From an uncultured Alteromonas sp. (lineage in GTDB: Bacteria > Pseudomonadota > Gammaproteobacteria > Enterobacterales > Alteromonadaceae): DNA of 49,497 bases. The stretch is from the NCBI RefSeq assembly GCF_913058315.1, contig NZ_CAJXQY010000020.1:1-49497 (forward strand). Reading direction: 5' to 3'. Both the position numbers and the translations under genes were made by a program. Position 1 is the first letter of the stretch. Each line of letters begins with the position of its first letter. This document shows positions 17,495 through 25,568 of the stretch, piece by piece. The notes under the pieces were generated by a model, which saw nothing but the letters and a program-made list of their open reading frames with translations, had not been told where the DNA came from and did not search any database.

Positions 17495-18472
17495 CTACAC
17501 TTTTCGATACAGTGTGTAAGTAATAAGAACGAGCACCAGTAATAAACATGCCGCCACGGCATTGTGTAATACGGCAACCTGCAACGGTAAGCTGAACACG
17601 ACATTGCTGATACCCAGACCAACCTGAGCCAGCAATACCAGGCCTAACACCACAGAGGCATTGCGCAGATGCTGAGAAGCGGAGCGGCGATACAGGCTAA
17701 TAGCAAGCCACCCCAGGTAGAGAAAAGTGATCACCGCCCCTAAGCGATGAGCAATATGCATTGTCATGCGTTCGGCGTAGTCATGCGCGCCGTATTCGTA
17801 GTTATCGGCATCAGGCACACTATACGCCCCAGCCACATCAACCCGGCTCAGCCAGTCGCCCTCGCAAACCGGGAATTCGGTACAGGCGAGGGCGGCATAG
17901 TTGGCCGATGTCCAGCCACCCAGCGCAATTTGCCCTACCAGCACCACAATGCCCAGCGCAGCAAAGGCGGCATAACGTTTAATTCGCATATCGACAAAGC
18001 CAATTCGATAGCGGGATAACCGCAAATACAACAGGAACAAACAGGTAAGCACACTAAAGCCGCCCAGCAAGTGGCCCATCACCACAACCGGCAACAGATT
18101 CAGCGTGACTGTCCACATACCGAGCAGGGCCTGAAATGACACCAACACCAGTAAAATGAGTGGCAGTTTTATGGGGACCTGGGCAGACCGTTTGCTAACC
18201 GCCCAAATGGCAATAGCCAGAATGCACAGCCCCAGAGTACCGGCAAAATAACGGTGAATCATTTCATTCCAGGCTTTATGGGATTCTACCGGCCGTTCAG
18301 GGTAGGCTGCGTTAGCCGCTTCAATGTGATCGTCTGATTCAGGTACCGTAAGGTGTCCGTAGCAGCCCGGCCAGTCCGGGCAGCCTAAGCCAGCATCGGT
18401 TAAACGGGTATAGGCGCCAAGCACAATAACCACAACAGCCAGGAGAATGCTAAAACCAACCAACTTCCGCAT
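17495..18472 (-). CDS. ctaA: Haem A synthase (CtaA/Cox15)
   Basis: A 325-residue membrane protein with eight predicted helices in two four-helix halves. It oxidises the C8 methyl of haem O to a formyl group, giving haem A. Conserved histidines are visible in EMIHRYFAGTLG, MGHLLGGF, IAHRLGAVI and VLHNAVAAC, and the paired cysteines of the first periplasmic loop are in LGCPDWPGCYG. It is followed by cyoE and preceded by a CxxxC protein gene. Confidence 0.95.
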   Translation of the reverse strand: MRKLVGFSILLAVVVIVLGAYTRLTDAGLGCPDWPGCYGHLTVPESDDHIEAANAAYPERPVESHKAWNEMIHRYFAGTLGLCILAIAIWAVSKRSAQVPIKLPLILLVLVSFQALLGMWTVTLNLLPVVVMGHLLGGFSVLTCLFLLYLRLSRYRIGFVDMRIKRYAAFAALGIVVLVGQIALGGWTSANYAALACTEFPVCEGDWLSRVDVAGAYSVPDADNYEYGAHDYAERMTMHIAHRLGAVITFLYLGWLAISLYRRSASQHLRNASVVLGLVLLAQVGLGISNVVFSLPLQVAVLHNAVAACLLLVLVLITYTLYRKV

Positions 18473-18481
18473 AGTGCCGCC

Positions 18482-19054
18482 TTAGCCGATACGTGACAGT
18501 TTGAGTAATTTGCGCAAATCAGACAGCACGTCACGACTGCCCATTACCGCATCCTGACGAAGTTGGTAAAGGGGGTAGCGCAACATGGCATTGCCCTGCG
18601 TATCGACCAGAAAAATATGCTCATTGATCTGGCTGGTTTCCAGTTGCTGAATTTGCGACTGGTTAAGTGTGACCGCATTGATATGTTCGTAATCATGCAG
18701 GATATTCATCGCTCTGTTGTCACTGAACGGTGTAACAAACACCGCAGGCTGCGCCCGGTCGGACTCTTTGCCAAGGGCCAGCCAGACCTGCTGGATGGCG
18801 TAAATCGCATTTTCACATTCGTTACCACACTGCGCCGGAACGATATACATCACCCGCCATTTTGGGGCCTGTTCGCTTAACAAGGGCTGCAGATTTTCAA
18901 CCGGTTGCAGCAGTTCACCCTTATTGGTGGCGCCTTGTTCAAACCAGTTAAAGTCGAGGGCCAGCTTGGCCAGCACAACGGGTATAATAAACGCCGCCAT
19001 TAAAATCAGCAGCGAACGTTTGGGTTTAGCCTGAGGATGCATTGCGGTCGCCAT
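18482..19054 (-). CDS. CxxxC membrane-anchored protein of the oxidase operon
   Basis: A 190-residue protein with one N-terminal helix (about 13-32) and a soluble domain facing the periplasm. VMYIVPAQCGNECENAIY has Cys76 and Cys80 in a CxxxC arrangement like the copper site of SCO proteins, in a thioredoxin-like position after a beta strand, but the downstream His ligand is not obvious. Similar genes occur in oxidase operons of Pseudomonas and Alteromonadales and remain uncharacterised to my knowledge. The start at 19054 is chosen because it lies 1 bp after the SURF1 stop; a longer reading would overlap SURF1 deeply. A role in copper delivery or thiol control of subunit II is a reasonable inference. 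Confidence 0.75.
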   Translation of the reverse strand: MATAMHPQAKPKRSLLILMAAFIIPVVLAKLALDFNWFEQGATNKGELLQPVENLQPLLSEQAPKWRVMYIVPAQCGNECENAIYAIQQVWLALGKESDRAQPAVFVTPFSDNRAMNILHDYEHINAVTLNQSQIQQLETSQINEHIFLVDTQGNAMLRYPLYQLRQDAVMGSRDVLSDLRKLLKLSRIG

Positions 19055-19055
19055 A

Positions 19056-19799
19056 TTATTTGGTTCTCCTGATGAGCACGATAATGAAAATAACAACGGC
19101 AGCAATGGCCAGCCCGAACCATTGAATGGCATAGCCGAGGTGTTTTTGCGGTGACATCACAACCGGTTGCCAGTTTGTCGCAAACTGGTTCATCTGAGGT
19201 TGGGAAGCTAACCGCTCAATCACCATATCCGGCAGTTGAGATGCCCATTGCTGATTAAAAAGGGGAATATCAATTTGCTGCACCAGCAGCGGAAAATCAT
19301 CGAAATGCTGCTGGGTTTCCTGGATCAGGGGGTTCATTCCTGGTTGAGTTATAACGCCTTCAATTTCTACCTGACCAGCCGGAAGCTCAATGACCGGCAA
19401 TTCAGCCCGTGAGGCAGGGGCTGCCACCCAACCGATATTCACTAGCACCGGCCGACCGCGAGTTATCACCGGAACCAGCACGTCGTACCCGGTGGCCCCG
19501 GCAGTAATCTGGTTATCGAGTAATATAGGCTGGTCTGCGTTGAGTTCGCCACGAAACTTCACCGGTACATCACGCACATCCTGCCATTGCTCTGCCACGT
19601 CAAAAGGATGCATTGGCGCAGTGGTGTATTTTTGCGCTATGCTGTCGAGACGGTGTTGTTTTTGTTCCATGCGATCGAGCTGCCAACTACCCAAAAACAC
19701 CATAATAACCACCGCTGACAGCGTTAAGCAGCTTGCCAGAACCGGCCATTTCATTGGCGCGGGGCTGGTCGCCACGGAGCTCTGAGGAGTTTTACTCAT
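19056..19799 (-). CDS. surf1: SURF1 family cytochrome oxidase assembly protein
   Basis: A 247-residue SURF1 protein: a transmembrane helix near residues 17-37, a periplasmic beta-rich domain, and a second helix at the end (WFGLAIAAVVIFIIVLIRRTK). Conserved motifs include LGSWQLDRMEQK, PVKFRGEL and NIGWVAAP. It helps insert haem A into subunit I. A longer open reading to 19991 exists, but the extra 64 residues look random and coincide with the DUF2909 gene on the other strand, so I start at MSKTPQ. Its ATG shares bases with the ATG of that opposite gene (CATG). Confidence 0.92.
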   Translation of the reverse strand: MSKTPQSSVATSPAPMKWPVLASCLTLSAVVIMVFLGSWQLDRMEQKQHRLDSIAQKYTTAPMHPFDVAEQWQDVRDVPVKFRGELNADQPILLDNQITAGATGYDVLVPVITRGRPVLVNIGWVAAPASRAELPVIELPAGQVEIEGVITQPGMNPLIQETQQHFDDFPLLVQQIDIPLFNQQWASQLPDMVIERLASQPQMNQFATNWQPVVMSPQKHLGYAIQWFGLAIAAVVIFIIVLIRRTK

Positions 19800-20007
19800 G
19801 GTCATCAAAGTGATTATTGTTGGTTTATTGATTTTTATGATCATTAACCTGTTTTTAGCGATGAAAGCGATGCTGGGTAACAACTCAGGTAAAGCCCCGA
19901 TGAGTAAGTATATTGGCCGACGGGTGATGACATCGGCCCTGATTGTGGTGATCATCCTGGTAGCCATGGCCACCGGGTTGATCACGCCCAATCCAAGTCC
20001 TTATTAG
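19798..20007 (+). CDS. Twin transmembrane protein, DUF2909 family
   Basis: A 69-residue protein with two hydrophobic segments (about 3-22 and 44-62) joined by a loop GNNSGKAPMSKYIGRR, which fits the DUF2909 twin-transmembrane family. It is read rightwards within a leftward operon, between surf1 and ctaE, as in other gammaproteobacterial oxidase clusters. TGAGGAG lies 8 nt before the ATG, inside the surf1 coding sequence, so this is a real translation start and not a shadow. Its stop is 2 bp from that of ctaE. Role unknown; position suggests oxidase assembly or an antisense effect on the operon. Confidence 0.8.
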   Translation: MVIKVIIVGLLIFMIINLFLAMKAMLGNNSGKAPMSKYIGRRVMTSALIVVIILVAMATGLITPNPSPY

Positions 20008-20009
20008 CC

Positions 20010-20888
20010 TTACAGCACGTAAACAAACACAAACAACATTACCCACACCACGTCCACGAAGTGCCAGTACCAACTGCCCGCCTGGAAAGCAAAGTGATTG
20101 TCCGGGGTGAAATGCCCTTTGATTACTCGCAGGAAAAGCACCATCAGAATGAGGGTTCCCAGCGTAACGTGCATGCCGTGAAATCCGGTTAACAGGAAGA
20201 AAGTGTTGCCATATACGCCGGATTGCAGGGTCAGCCCCAGCTCCTGGTAAGCATGGATATATTCTTCCACTTGCAGAAACAAGAAGACACAACCAAGCAG
20301 TATGGTTGCCCCCAGCATGGCCGTGAGTTGCTTGCGCTTATCCTGCTCCAGGCCAACGTGGGCAAAATGCAGTGTAACCGACGATATCAACAGGATAATG
20401 GTGTTGATGGTAGGTAACCCCGCCCAGCTCATTGGTGTGGTATTGACTCCGCCCGGGGTTTCCACCAGCGGCCACATCGCCTGGAATCCGGGCCATAACA
20501 CTTCGTTGGTCATGGCATTATTTGATGAGCCACCCAGCCATGGCACCGCAATCATACGAGCGTAAAATAAAGCGCCAAAGAACGCCGCAAAGAACATGAC
20601 TTCAGAAAAAATAAACCAGCTCATGCCCTGTCGGTAAGAACGGCCTAACTGGTCACTGTACAAGCCGCTCATAGACTCATTAATTTGATCCTTAAACCAG
20701 CCAAACAGCATCACCAGTAACATAAAGATGCCGACACCCAGCACGTTGTCGCCCCAACCGCTTTCACCTCGGGTTGATTCAATAACAAAGTTGCCGGCCC
20801 CTACTGCAATTAAAAACAGCGCAATCGCCCCTACAATAGGCCAGTAGCTTTGCGCTGGTACATAGTATTTCTGATACTCTTGTTGCAT
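20010..20888 (-). CDS. ctaE: Cytochrome c oxidase subunit III
   Basis: A 292-residue subunit III with about seven helices. Motifs include WPIVGAIALFLIAVGAG, YRQGMSWFIFSEVMFFAAFFGALF, TGFHGMHVTLG and the ending WYWHFVDVVWVMLFVFVYV. It lines the O2 path and proton uptake side of subunit I and binds lipids. The ATG follows the subunit-assembly gene ctaG by 16 bp. A slightly longer spacing than other operon members is due to a ribosome site GGAG. Confidence 0.96.
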   Translation of the reverse strand: MQQEYQKYYVPAQSYWPIVGAIALFLIAVGAGNFVIESTRGESGWGDNVLGVGIFMLLVMLFGWFKDQINESMSGLYSDQLGRSYRQGMSWFIFSEVMFFAAFFGALFYARMIAVPWLGGSSNNAMTNEVLWPGFQAMWPLVETPGGVNTTPMSWAGLPTINTIILLISSVTLHFAHVGLEQDKRKQLTAMLGATILLGCVFLFLQVEEYIHAYQELGLTLQSGVYGNTFFLLTGFHGMHVTLGTLILMVLFLRVIKGHFTPDNHFAFQAGSWYWHFVDVVWVMLFVFVYVL

Positions 20889-20904
20889 TACTTTCTCCTT
20901 AGAC

Positions 20905-21480
20905 TCAGTTATCGCTAAACGAAGTCAGGAAAGGGTTGTTAAGTTGTTTGTCATCGGTACCATTACCAGTGACGTCAAAAAGGGTGTATTGCACGGTAAA
21001 AAAGTGAATGTCTTCGGGCAGTTGCGGATCCACATAAAACCGCATAGGCATAAGTGATTCGCCGCCTGCCGCCAGTGGCTGACTGTTAAAACAAAAACAT
21101 TCTGTTTTGTTCAGGTATAAGGCCGCCTGACCCGGTGTAACCGATGGAATGGCCTGCGCCACCATGTCTTTGTGAGCCGGATTGCGCACATAAAACTCCA
21201 CCATGTTCATTTCACCGGGATGCACTTTTACTTTCTTGGTTTGCGCCCTGAATTCCCATGGCATACCGGTATGTGTGCGGGTAATAAATTCCACCGTAAT
21301 GGTACGCGACTCATCCACCTGGCCGTCGAAGTAAACCGCAGCGGTTTCATTGGTTTTGCCATTGATGCCGGTGATGTCGCAAAACACGTCATACAGCGGT
21401 ACCAACGCAAAACCAAAGCCAAACATACCCACTACAATCAGCAGTAATTTGGTTACCAGTGCCGAGTTGGAATTGGCCAT
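20905..21480 (-). CDS. ctaG: Cytochrome c oxidase assembly protein CtaG/Cox11
   Basis: A 191-residue protein with one N-terminal helix (about 10-28) and a periplasmic immunoglobulin-like domain. The family motif ECFCFNSQPL holds the copper-binding cysteines used to supply CuB of subunit I; a further Cys lies in LYDVFCDITGINGKT just after the helix. It is placed between ctaD and ctaE as usual. Confidence 0.95.
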   Translation of the reverse strand: MANSNSALVTKLLLIVVGMFGFGFALVPLYDVFCDITGINGKTNETAAVYFDGQVDESRTITVEFITRTHTGMPWEFRAQTKKVKVHPGEMNMVEFYVRNPAHKDMVAQAIPSVTPGQAALYLNKTECFCFNSQPLAAGGESLMPMRFYVDPQLPEDIHFFTVQYTLFDVTGNGTDDKQLNNPFLTSFSDN

Positions 21481-21490
21481 GGTTGTGCCC

Positions 21491-23107
21491 TTACTTCACA
21501 ACCGGAGGCGTTTCAAAGGTGTGATAAGGTGCCGGAGAGGGAATTTCCCACTCCAGGCCTTCCGCACCATCCCACACCTGATCCGACACCGGCTCACCCT
21601 GTTTACGGCAGGCTTTAATCATTACCGCCAGGAAGATGAGCTGGGACAGACCAAAGGCAAAACCGCCCAGACTGATCCACTTATTAAAATCAGCGAACTG
21701 TAATGCATAGTCGGGGATCCGCCGTGGCATGCCCGCCAGACCCACAAAGTGCATGGGGAAAAACAGCACGTTAACGGAAATCAGCGAGCACCAGAAATGC
21801 CATTTTGCCAGCGTGATATCGAACATGCGGCCGGTCCATTTCGGGATCCAATAGTAGACTGCCGCCATTATCGAGAACACCGCCCCCGTCACCAGTACAT
21901 AATGGAAATGCGCCACCACAAAATAAGTATCGTGGTACTGGAAATCCACCGGTGTAATCGCCAGCATCAAACCGGATAATCCGCCTATGGTAAACAGCAC
22001 TATGAAGGCCAGGGCAAACAGCATCGGGACCTCAAAGGTCATCGAACCGCGCCACATGGTAGCCACCCAGTTAAACACTTTTACTCCCGTAGGCACCGAT
22101 ATCAGCATGGTGGCAAACATGAAGAACATCTCCGCCGCCACCGGCATACCCGTGGTAAACATATGGTGTGCCCACACAATAAAGCTGAGTAACGCAATGG
22201 ATGTGGTGGCATAAACCATCGAGGCATAACCGAATAAACGCTTGCGAGAAAAGGTAGGGATAATCTGCGAGATAATACCGAAGGCCGGCAAAATCATGAT
22301 GTACACTTCAGGGTGACCAAAGAACCAGAATATATGCTGGAACATCACCGGGTCGCCACCGCCGGCGGCATCAAAGAAGCTGGTGCCAAAGAACTTATCG
22401 GTGAGTACCATGGTTACGGCCCCGGCCAGTACAGGCATTACTGCAATGAGCAGGAACGCCGTAATCAACCAGGTCCATACAAACAATGGCATTTTCATCC
22501 AGGTCATGCCCGGCGCACGCATATTAAAGATAGTAACGATAACGTTTATCGCGCCCATAATGGATGAGATACCCATGATGTGCACAGAAAACACGAACAA
22601 TGCCGTGCTGTCGCCACTGTAGGTGGTAGACAGTGGTGCATAGAACGTCCAGCCAAAGGCCGGGCCACCGCCTTCAACAAACAGCGAAGCGAGCAGAATA
22701 GTGAAGGCAAATGGCAAGATCCAGAAGCTCCAGTTATTCATCCGTGGCAGCGCCATATCCGGCGCGCCAATCATCATTGGGATAAGCCAGTTTGCCAGCC
22801 CGGTAAAAGCTGGCATTACCGCACCAAATACCATGATAAGCCCGTGTACGGTGGTCATCTGGTTAAAGAAGTTTGGTTCAACAATTTGCAAACCGGGTTG
22901 AAATAATTCCGCCCGGATCACCATTGCCATGGCCCCGCCCACTAAAAACATAATAAACGCGAACCACAGGTACAGTGTGCCTATATCCTTGTGGTTAGTC
23001 GTCAGTACCCAGCGCATTAACCCTTTGGGAATATGATGCTCGTGGTGGTCGTCGTGGGCATCTGCCGCCCCGTGTTCGGGGCTGATGATCTCAGTTGCTT
23101 TACTCAT
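21491..23107 (-). CDS. ctaD: Cytochrome c oxidase subunit I, aa3 type
   Basis: A 538-residue haem-copper oxidase core subunit with twelve helices. The low-spin haem ligands lie in [11 protein letters not shown] and HFHYVLVTG. CuB and the Tyr-His crosslink region are in [18 protein letters not shown], with HHMFTTG holding the two other CuB histidines. The D-channel entry is [24 protein letters not shown] and the K-channel residues are consistent with a type A oxidase. The ATG lies 9 bp behind ctaC. It is the catalytic subunit that reduces O2 to water and pumps protons. Confidence 0.98.
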   Translation of the reverse strand: MSKATEIISPEHGAADAHDDHHEHHIPKGLMRWVLTTNHKDIGTLYLWFAFIMFLVGGAMAMVIRAELFQPGLQIVEPNFFNQMTTVHGLIMVFGAVMPAFTGLANWLIPMMIGAPDMALPRMNNWSFWILPFAFTILLASLFVEGGGPAFGWTFYAPLSTTYSGDSTALFVFSVHIMGISSIMGAINVIVTIFNMRAPGMTWMKMPLFVWTWLITAFLLIAVMPVLAGAVTMVLTDKFFGTSFFDAAGGGDPVMFQHIFWFFGHPEVYIMILPAFGIISQIIPTFSRKRLFGYASMVYATTSIALLSFIVWAHHMFTTGMPVAAEMFFMFATMLISVPTGVKVFNWVATMWRGSMTFEVPMLFALAFIVLFTIGGLSGLMLAITPVDFQYHDTYFVVAHFHYVLVTGAVFSIMAAVYYWIPKWTGRMFDITLAKWHFWCSLISVNVLFFPMHFVGLAGMPRRIPDYALQFADFNKWISLGGFAFGLSQLIFLAVMIKACRKQGEPVSDQVWDGAEGLEWEIPSPAPYHTFETPPVVK

Positions 23108-23116
23108 GTTCTGCTC

Positions 23117-24277
23117 CTATTCCCCGTTGACGACAGCGTTAACGTCTTTGGCCTGCACCATGTCACCGGTGTTATTGCCCCAGGCATTCCGCTCGTAGGT
23201 AATCACCGCTGCCAGCTCTTTAAGGCTCAGCATTTTGCCGAACGCCTGCATAGCGGTGCCGGTTTTACCATTCAGCACAATATTGATATGGCCCTGCATG
23301 TCATTTAACGCCATTGGACTGCCCTTAAGTGCCGGGAAGACACCAGGTAACCCTTCGCCGTTAGGCATATGACACGCCGCACAGGTAGCGTTATAAACCC
23401 GCTCACCTTCGGTCATCAGTTCATCCATTGACATGTTCATAGCCAGTAACCGTTGCTCTTCTTCTCGGGCTTGCTGACGGATAGATTCCTGCTCATTCAC
23501 CCAGGCCTCATAGGCGGCTGGCTCTTTAGCAATCACCACCACCGGCATAAAGCCATGATCTTTTCCGCACAACTCGGCGCACTGACCACGATAGATACCC
23601 GGCTCATCCACACGGGCCCACGCCTCATTGATAAAGCCCGGATTAGCATCTTTTTTCACCGCAAAGTCCGGCACCCACCAGGAATGGATCACATCGTCTG
23701 AAGTGATCAGAAAGCGCACTTTCTGGCCGGTGGGGATCACTAGCGGACGGTCGACTTCCAACAGATAGTTCTCGCCTTTGGTATACCGATTATTGATTTG
23801 CTCCCGCTGGGTAGCCAGCAGTGAATAAAACTCAACGTCGCGATCCATATACTTGTAATGCCATTTCCACTGCGACCCCGTTACCAGAACGGTCATATCC
23901 GGTTCTGTAGTGTCTTCCATTGCAAGCAGAGTTTTGGCGGCGGGTACCGCCATAAAGATAAGAATTAAGAAGGGTATTACGGTCCAGGCTATTTCGACTT
24001 TCACACTCTCATGAAAATTAGCGGGTTTTGCCCCCCGTGATTTGCGATGCAAATACATAGAAACAAACATGATCCCAAACACTACTACTGCTATTCCCAC
24101 ACAAATGGAGAACATCAGCATGTGCAGATCGTAAACCTGCCCACTGATCTCTGTCGCGCCACGACGCAGATTCAGTGCCGACACTTCGCTACTCCCTGCT
24201 GCAGACGCTGTTGCGCCAGCCACCAATAGAACGAGTGTTGTCCAGGCTTTCAGTACACATATCCCGAGTTGTTTCAC
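23117..24277 (-). CDS. ctaC: Cytochrome c oxidase subunit II with fused cytochrome c
   Basis: A 386-residue subunit II: signal peptide (to about residue 27), two helices (about 50-75 and 92-112), a cupredoxin domain with the CuA ligands in IHSWWVPDF and GQCAELCGKDHGFM, then a C-terminal cytochrome c domain with CAACH near residue 298 and a likely Met ligand in GTAMQAFGKM. The fusion marks a caa3-like oxidase that takes electrons through its own haem c. The start codon is GTG at 24277 with GGAGG six bases before it. It is the first gene of the operon, so the operon promoter lies in 24278-24500. Confidence 0.95.
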   Translation of the reverse strand: MKQLGICVLKAWTTLVLLVAGATASAAGSSEVSALNLRRGATEISGQVYDLHMLMFSICVGIAVVVFGIMFVSMYLHRKSRGAKPANFHESVKVEIAWTVIPFLILIFMAVPAAKTLLAMEDTTEPDMTVLVTGSQWKWHYKYMDRDVEFYSLLATQREQINNRYTKGENYLLEVDRPLVIPTGQKVRFLITSDDVIHSWWVPDFAVKKDANPGFINEAWARVDEPGIYRGQCAELCGKDHGFMPVVVIAKEPAAYEAWVNEQESIRQQAREEEQRLLAMNMSMDELMTEGERVYNATCAACHMPNGEGLPGVFPALKGSPMALNDMQGHINIVLNGKTGTAMQAFGKMLSLKELAAVITYERNAWGNNTGDMVQAKDVNAVVNGE

Positions 24278-24666
24278 TCGACACCTCCGTTAGACCGGTA
24301 GCTACTCGCGAAACGCCCCAATGCGAAAAAGCCAAACTGGTCTGTTTTGGTTGTTATTTGAACTGCCTTTTTAATATTTTGTACTTACTTTGTTATTTTA
24401 TTGTTAAGCACTGTATAAGAATTACTCATTGTGCCAATGGCGTCCAGTTCTTTTTGCCTAAAATTCGGATAAATGGTTATTTTTTGTTCGTAGGGAGGGG
24501 ATTTGATGCAGTTTGTTAGTAAGCTTTTACTAACTTAATAACCAGACCTGAGCAGGTCAAAAGCAACGGGAAAGCGTTGCTTAAAGGAAATAAAACCTTC
24601 AAAGCGAGAAAACCGGCGAATGCCGGTTTTCAAATTCATAGATTTAAAAAATAATGCCGGACGTGC
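24278..24666. other. Intergenic region: ctaC leader and lexA 3' hairpins
   Basis: No gene. The left 200 bp should hold the promoter of the oxidase operon; I cannot fix its -10/-35. The right part, 24515-24630, has four inverted repeats in a row: GTTAGTAA/TTACTAAC (24515-24534), GACCT/AGGTC (24545-24558), AAGCAACG/CGTTGCTT (24561-24582) and the lexA terminator. This run could be a structured 3' untranslated region of lexA or a small RNA. Confidence 0.45.
24609..24630 (-). terminator. Terminator of lexA
   Basis: Perfect 9-bp stem AAAACCGGC/GCCGGTTTT around a GAAT (plus-strand) loop, about 37 bp after the lexA stop on the minus strand. The T-run is inside the right arm. Confidence 0.75.
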
Positions 24667-25290
24667 TTACATCCAGTCGGCATTACGGATAACGCCTACA
24701 GCGATACCTTCGATATTAAACGGCTGATTAGCCAAATCGACTTTAATGGGTGAGAATTCTTCATTTTCTGCATGCAGCAGTACTTCACGGCCGCGCTTTT
24801 CCAAACGCTTTACGGTAACGTCTTCATCTACGCGGGCCACCACTACCTGCCCATTGTGAACATCGCTGGTGCGGTGCACTGCTAATAAGTCGCCGTCCAG
24901 TATGCCTATGTCTTTCATACTCATACCGTTTACACGCAGCAGGAAATCGGCTTTGGGATGGAATAACGCCGGATCCACTTTATAGTGCATTTCCACATGT
25001 TCCTGAGCCAGAATCGGCTCGCCAGCCGCTACCCGTCCAATTAGCGGCAAACCTTCCTCTTCGGCTTCGTCGTCCAACGGAATATTCAATTTGATACCCC
25101 GCGAGGTGCCCGGCAGAATTTCAATCACGCCCTTTTTCGCCAACGCTTTTAAATGCTCTTCTGCGGCATTAGCAGAGCGAAAGCCTAACTGACGGGCAAT
25201 CTCTGCACGCGTGGGCGGCATACCAGTATCCAACATCGTGGATTTGATCAGATCGAGTACTTCTTGTTGTCGTGGGGTTAGTGGACGCAT
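24667..25290 (-). CDS. lexA: SOS repressor LexA
   Basis: A 207-residue LexA. The N-terminal winged helix ([26 protein letters not shown]) binds SOS boxes. The self-cleavage site is Ala89-Gly90 in RVAAGEP, and the Ser-Lys dyad is Ser124 (NGMSMKD) and Lys161 (VTVKRL). RecA-bound single-stranded DNA triggers cleavage and derepression. A perfect LexA box lies 7 bp upstream of the ATG, so the gene is autoregulated. dinF, its usual neighbour in enterics, is not downstream here. Confidence 0.97.
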   Translation of the reverse strand: MRPLTPRQQEVLDLIKSTMLDTGMPPTRAEIARQLGFRSANAAEEHLKALAKKGVIEILPGTSRGIKLNIPLDDEAEEEGLPLIGRVAAGEPILAQEHVEMHYKVDPALFHPKADFLLRVNGMSMKDIGILDGDLLAVHRTSDVHNGQVVVARVDEDVTVKRLEKRGREVLLHAENEEFSPIKVDLANQPFNIEGIAVGVIRNADWM

Positions 25291-25297
25291 AAACAGC

Positions 25298-25313
25298 CTG
25301 TTATTCCATACAG
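25298..25313. promoter_or_regulatory. LexA box (SOS operator)
   Basis: CTGTTATTCCATACAG fits CTGT-N8-ACAG exactly. It lies between the lexA promoter region and its start codon, where bound LexA would block its own transcription. I found no second box in this window. Confidence 0.92.
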
Positions 25314-25394
25314 TTGTTAGCAGTATAGCGACTAATACTCAAAACACAACGATTTTTGTGTCAGAAGCAAGAACTGTGCAGATCGCACGATTTT

Positions 25395-25424
25395 ACCCAA
25401 AATAAAGCCCCGCAAGTGCGAGGC
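25395..25424 (-). terminator. Leftward terminator after the esterase gene
   Basis: On the minus strand, GCCTCGC, a 4-nt loop and GCGGGGC form a 7-bp stem with one G-U pair, followed by TTTATTTT. It lies about 145 bp beyond the esterase stop, past the tandem repeats. Confidence 0.65.
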
Positions 25425-25447
25425 AGTAAGTTCAAACAACGTTTTCA

Positions 25448-25522
25448 AAAAAGTGACTGTCCTACTTATTCCAAAAAGTGACTGTCCTACTTATTCCAAA
25501 AAGTGACTGTCCTACTTATTCC
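25448..25522. repeat. Three perfect 25-bp tandem repeats
   Basis: The unit AAAAAGTGACTGTCC plus TACTTATTCC is repeated three times without a mismatch (25448-25472, 25473-25497, 25498-25522), followed by a further TACTTATTC fragment. The array lies between the esterase stop and its terminator. No open reading or spacer structure fits, so it is not a CRISPR. Perfect identity points to recent duplication by slippage. The same core may be a dispersed element in this genome; that cannot be seen from one window. Confidence 0.9.
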
Positions 25523-25568
25523 TACTTATTCAGTTGCTGCATTCATAAGATTTTCTTTAGAAAGTGGA

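Noticed and set aside
19800-19991. N-terminal extension of SURF1 upstream of 19799
   Set aside because: The added 64 residues have no SURF1 character and lie fully antisense to the DUF2909 gene, which has its own ribosome site.
25448-25522. Possible short CRISPR array
   Set aside because: The units are directly adjacent with no spacers and there are no cas genes, so it is a simple tandem repeat.
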